From: Balaenoptera acutorostrata
Lineage: Eukaryota > Chordata > Mammalia > Artiodactyla > Balaenopteridae
Length of the DNA: 64,000 bases
Assembly: GCF_949987535.1 (NCBI RefSeq)
Contig: NC_080073.1
Location: 24,176,116 to 24,240,115, forward strand
Reading direction: 5' to 3'
The position numbers were made by a program, and so were the translations under genes. The notes under the pieces were generated by a model. That model was not told where the DNA came from, searched no databases, and saw only the letters and a list, made by a program, of their open reading frames with translations. The first letter of the stretch is position 1, and every line of letters starts with the position of its first letter. Shown one piece after another: positions 59,868-64,000 of this stretch.

Positions 59868-61116
59868 AAGAAATTCATTGTATAGTAATGCGAAAGTATA
59901 AAATTATATATATATCCCAGATATAAATAAATGCAAAAACGCAGATAAGGACCAGAGGTCATCTTTTTTTCCATATTACATATCATAACCTCAACAATTC
60001 AAATTATCACATGAATAGGGAGACCCTCGCTTTTCTTTAAAACTGAGATTCTTTCCTCCATAATTCCTTTTCTCCTGGATTGTCCAAATATATTAGTATC
60101 TGATATGTGTTCATCAACCAAAATGATATAATTAATATGACTTTTCTTTACAATAATTTATAAATTATCTTAACACTTCCCAACTCATTCTATGAGTCCA
60201 GTTTTACCTTGATACCAATACCAATCAAAGACAAGAAAAGATAACTACAGACCAGTATCTCTTATGAATAAAGTAAAAGTCCTCAACAAAATACTAGTAA
60301 ATAAATCTAGCACTACATAAACAGTATTATATACCATGATCAAGTGAGTTTTAACATTTGGGTTGCAAATGCAAGAGTGGTTTAACATTTGAAAATCAAT
60401 TAATGTAATACACCGTATCAGTAAAATAAAGAATAAAACCACATGATTATCTCAACAGATGAACAAAAGGCACTGACAAAATGTAACCCTTTAAGACAGA
60501 AAATGTACTGAAACACTAAATACTTTCTTCCTAAGATCAGAAACAAGATAAGGATGTCCACTCTCACCACTCCTATTCAACACTGTACTAGCTTCTAACC
60601 AGAGCAGTTAGGCAAGAAAATGAAATAAAAGACATATAGATTGTACAGAAATAAGTAAAACTAGCTCTCTGTGCAGATGATACGATCTTGTACACAGAAG
60701 ATCTTTAAGAATCCACTAAACTTTAGAACTAATTAATTAATGAATTCAGCGAGGTTGGAGGATACAAGATCAATGTACAAAAATGAATTTATTTCTATAC
60801 AGTAGCAATAAACTAACTGAAAATGAAATGAAAAAAGTTCAATTTACAATAACATCAAAAAGAATAAATTACTTAGGAATAAATTTAACAAAAGAAGTGT
60901 AAAACGTATACTGTGAAACTATGAAACATTGTTAAAAGAAATTACAGAAGTCCTAAAGAAATGAAAAGACAGCCTATGTTTATAGATTGGAAAATTTAAG
61001 CATTTCTGTTAAGATGGTATGCTCCCCAAATTAATTTGCGGATTCAATGTTATCCCTATCAAAATCTCAGTTGCCTTTTTTGCAGAAATTGACAAGCTCA
61101 TTCTAAAATTCACATA

Positions 61117-61233
61117 TGAGTTCCCTGGTGGCCTAGTGGTTAGGATTCCAGGCTTTCACTGCCATGGCCCGGGTTCAGTCCCTGGTTGGGGAACTGAGAT
61201 CCCGCAAGCCGTGAGGTGAGGCAAAAAAAAAAA
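61117..61233 (+). mobile_element. CHR-type SINE, short form
   Basis: Head ttccctggtggcctagtgg, B box gggttcagtccc. The target words attcacata lie at 61108-61116 and 61234-61242, with a third copy at 61264-61272. Confidence 0.9.
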
Positions 61234-61641
61234 ATTCACATAAAAAAAAAAAAAAAAAAAAAAATTCACATAAAAATGCAAAAGACCCAGAAGAGGCAAA
61301 ACAATCCTGACAGAGAAGAACAAAGCTGGAGGACTCACACTTCTGATTTCAAAACTTACTACAAAGCTGTGGTAATCAAGGTTCTGTGGTACTAGCATAA
61401 GGATAGACGTAGAGATCGATAGAACAGGGTCCACAAATAAACCCTACTTTTACGTCAATTAGTATTTGACAAGGGTGCCAAGGCAATTCCATGGGTAAAG
61501 AATAGTTTAGCAAATGGCACTAGGTCAACTGGATATACACACGCAAAAGAATAAAGTTAGACCACAGCCCCAAACCAGATAAAAAAATTAACTCAAAATG
61601 GATCAAAGACCTAAAAATATGAGTTAAAACTATAAAACTCT

Positions 61642-62014
61642 CGGGCTTCCCTGGTGGTGCAGCGGTTGAGAATCTGCTTGCCAGTGCAGGGGACACGGGT
61701 TCGAGCCCTGGTCTGGGAAGATCCCACATGCCGCAGAGCAACTGGGCCCGTGAGCCACAATTACTGAGCCTGCGCATCTGGAGCCTGTGCTCCGCAACAA
61801 GAGAGGCCACGATAGTGAGAGGCCTGCGCACCGCGATTAAGAGTGGCCCCCGCTTGCCGCAACTAGAGAAAGCCCTCGCACAGAAACGAAGACCCAACAC
61901 AGCCAAAAATAAATTAATTAATTAAAAAACAAAACAAAATAAAACACATCTAACAATCTCCTTTCTATGAATTTGAGCATCCTACCCCCAATTTAAAAAA
62001 CAAAAACAAAAACA
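61642..62014 (+). mobile_element. CHR SINE, long form, with a 3' transduced segment
   Basis: The duplication aaaactataaaactct (about 61626-61641 and 62015-62030) encloses the SINE, its attaatta tail, 51 bp of unrelated sequence (61944-61994) and a second A/AAAAAC tail. Confidence 0.92.
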
Positions 62015-62788
62015 AAAACTATAAAACTCTTGAAAGAAAACATAGGTATAAATATCTTCATGATCTCAGATTAGGCAATGGTTTCTTAGATACGACATCA
62101 AAGCACAAGCAATGTAAGATAAAAGAGATAAACTGGACATCATCAAAATTTAGAACTTATGCTTCAAAGGACACCATTAAGAAAGTGAAAAACATGCACA
62201 GAATGGGAAAAAGTTTTGCCAATATATAAAGAACTCCTATAACTTATTAACAAAAATACAACCTAATTAAAGAATGAGTAAAGGAGATGCATAGACATTT
62301 CTCCAAAGTAGATATGTAAATAACCAATAAGCACATGAAAAGATGCTCAAAATCATTAGTTACCAGGGAAAAGCAAGTCAAAATCACAATAAGATACCAC
62401 TGAATATCTATTTGTTGGTTATAATTAAAAAGACAGGTAACACCAGGTGGTGTCAAGGATGTGCAGAAGAAACTGGAACGCTTACACACTGCTGGTGGGA
62501 ATGTAAAATGGTGCAGCCACTTCGGAAAACAGCCTTGGCCAGTTCCTCAGAGGGTTAAACATAAAGTTACCATATGACCGATATTTCCACTCCTAGGTAC
62601 GTATCCAAGAAAATCAAAAACATAGGCAATTGATGAGTGAATAAAGAGAATGTGGTATATCTATACAACATGGATTATTATTTGTAAATCAAAAGGAACG
62701 AAGTTCTGATACATGCTATAGCATGGATGAAATCTTGAAAATGTAAGTGAAAGAAGCCAGTCACGGAAGACCAGATTGTAGGATTCCA

Positions 62789-63013
62789 CTTTTTTTGTTT
62801 TTATCTTTCAAGAATTTGTCAAATTTATTAACATATGGTTTTCATAATATTCTTCTTATTCCTTTCTAACAGCTTAATACGATAGAATTTGCATATTATA
62901 AAATTCATCCATTTTAAGGATACAATTCAATGGTTTTTAATATATTCACAGACATGTGCAACCATCATCCTAGTCAATTTTAGAACATTTTCATCACCTC
63001 AGAAAGAAACTTG
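62789..63013 (-). mobile_element. Opposite-strand L1 3' end inserted in the L1
   Basis: Antisense L1 landmarks aaaattcatccattttaagg and tgtgcaaccatcatcctagt. The target duplication gtaggattcca lies at 62778-62788 and 63014-63024. Confidence 0.85.
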
Positions 63014-63313
63014 GTAGGATTCCATGTATATGACATGTCCAGAATAGGCAGATCTATAGAGACAGAGTAGGTCAGTGGTTGTTGCCTAAGGTGAGAACAT
63101 TGGGGGAAATGGGAAGTGACTGCTAATGGGTACGAGGTTTCTTTTTGGGGCGATGACGATGCTCTAAAACTGACTGCGGCGATGGCTGCAGCTGTGAGTA
63201 CAGCAAAAAACCATTGAATCGTACACTTTAAATGGATAAATCATACAGTATGTGAATTACATCTCAGAACAGTTATTATTTTTTTTTAGTTGTTTTCTCC
63301 TTTTTATTGTTGT

Positions 63314-63441
63314 TGTTGTTTTTTTTTTTTTGCCCGTGCCATGCGGCTCACAGGATCTTAGTTCCCCAACCAGAGATTGAACCCGTGCACCCTCGGCAGT
63401 GAAAGCACAGAGTGCTAACCACTGGACCGCCAGGGAATTCC
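63314..63441 (-). mobile_element. CHR-type SINE, short form
   Basis: Reverse-strand copy ending ggaccgccagggaattcc with a T-run on the left. No clear target duplication. Confidence 0.88.
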
Positions 63442-63442
63442 A

Positions 63443-63877
63443 TAAAGTGCAATCTCCCTCTTTCATCGCCCTCATTCACCATATTCTTAAGAGAAGAAAA
63501 TTAGGTTACAAAACAGTTTGTAGATTCTCATCCAAATTTTCTAAAGGAAAATAGTGCACAGAAAACAAAACCGCAATATATCACAATTGTTTCTTATGTA
63601 AATCTTATAAAGGCTGATTCATTTTTCTAACTTCCTAATGTAAATACATACCACTACTTTATTAAATGAAAAACGATATATACTACTTGACAAAATGATA
63701 AAAGACATAAACCGAGACCCTTCTCTTCACTTTTTTGTCCATTCCTGTTAATGCACCCTGCCCCTAACAACGTTCTGGGATTATTAAGATAGACTAGATA
63801 GAGAGATAGGCAGATCGATAGATACATACATACATACAAACAAACGAGACAATGTGATTTGAAAGTAACAATAGTAG
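63443..63877. other. Intron with a GATA/CATA microsatellite
   Basis: The microsatellite at about 63786-63846 has tagatagaga, gatagatacatacatac and caaacaaac blocks. The rest is unrecognised. Confidence 0.5.
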
Positions 63878-64000
63878 GGGCTTCCCTGGTGGCGCAGTGG
63901 TTAAGAATCCGCCTGCCAACGCAGGAGACATGGGTTCGAGCCCTGGTCTGGGAGAATCCCACATGCCGCGGAGCAACTAAGCCCGTGCGCCACAACTACA
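63878..64000 (+). mobile_element. CHR SINE, cut by the window edge
   Basis: Starts gggcttccctggtggcgcag and reaches gccacaactac at the last base; the 3' half lies outside. Confidence 0.93.

Larger units (their letters stand above)
60190..63275 (+). mobile_element. L1 ORF2-3' UTR remnant, about 3 kb, with three insertions
   Basis: Reads in order from the reverse-transcriptase region (aactacagaccagtatctct, ggatgtccactctcaccact, ttcagcgaggttggaggata) to the 3' UTR (cagtatgtgaattacatctc). It is interrupted by SINEs at 61117 and 61642 and by an opposite-strand L1 tail at 62789. Many stops; not active. Confidence 0.88.
43437..64000 (-). other. SLC25A26: SLC25A26 upstream intron, partial (at least 20.5 kb)
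   Basis: Sequence right of the exon at 43436 is the intron preceding codon 101. The previous exon should end in MLAASAGEV; no match was seen. The first 16 kb (43.4-59.6 kb) is free of CHR SINEs, while the last 4.4 kb carries four. Confidence 0.7.

Noticed and set aside
1..64000. CRISPR array, bacterial operon, phage or plasmid elements
   Set aside because: Sequence composition, SINE/LINE content and spliced exons show nuclear mammalian DNA; no regularly spaced repeats of CRISPR type were seen.

Overview
The window is intronic, repeat-rich mammalian DNA, almost certainly from a cetacean (whale or dolphin). The main evidence is 23 copies of the tRNA-derived CHR SINE family, many with clean target-site duplications and little divergence. 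They sit among mammal-wide L1, L2, MIR, MaLR LTR and hAT/Tigger fossils. No bacterial-type genes, operons, CRISPR arrays or mobile coding cassettes are present, and almost every open reading frame over 60 codons is a SINE or L1 read in a chance frame.

One gene can be supported. Two short coding exons on the minus strand (43332-43436 and 42147-42194) have GT/AG splice sites and join in phase 0. Together they encode 51 residues of a mitochondrial carrier that I recognise as SLC25A26, the mitochondrial S-adenosylmethionine carrier. They hold the second carrier signature, PSEVVKQR, and the following EGIQGLYRG segment. I found neither the preceding nor the following coding exon. The window is therefore one short intron (1137 bp) between two exons, plus parts of two long flanking introns: at least 20.5 kb upstream of the first exon and at least 42 kb downstream of the second.

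Layout: 1-2465 is mostly unique sequence. 2466-3925 is a nested stack of an old L1, a MER2/Tigger element, an L1 tail and two SINEs. 5230-7205 is L1. 9748-10835 is an L1 split by an MLT1A LTR. 11-42 kb is intron peppered with CHR SINEs, an L1 (23.5-25.1 kb), old L1 tails, MER5A/MER20 and a MER58-like hAT element. 41.5-59.6 kb, which holds both exons, has no CHR SINE at all; it carries L2, MIR, MER3, an MLT1 LTR and two L1 insertions. 60.2-63.3 kb is a plus-strand L1 with SINEs and an opposite-strand L1 tail inside it, and a CHR SINE runs off the right edge.

The most notable observations are small-scale structural events: a SINE subfamily with a 24-bp internal tandem expansion and a shared 3' tag; SINEs whose target duplications enclose extra 3' sequence; a micro-inversion of about 33 bp inside an L1; a perfect 19-bp-arm hairpin of unknown origin; and the SINE-free 18 kb around the exons. 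I see no sign of a new multi-gene system. Family names are from memory of consensus sequences and were not checked by a search.
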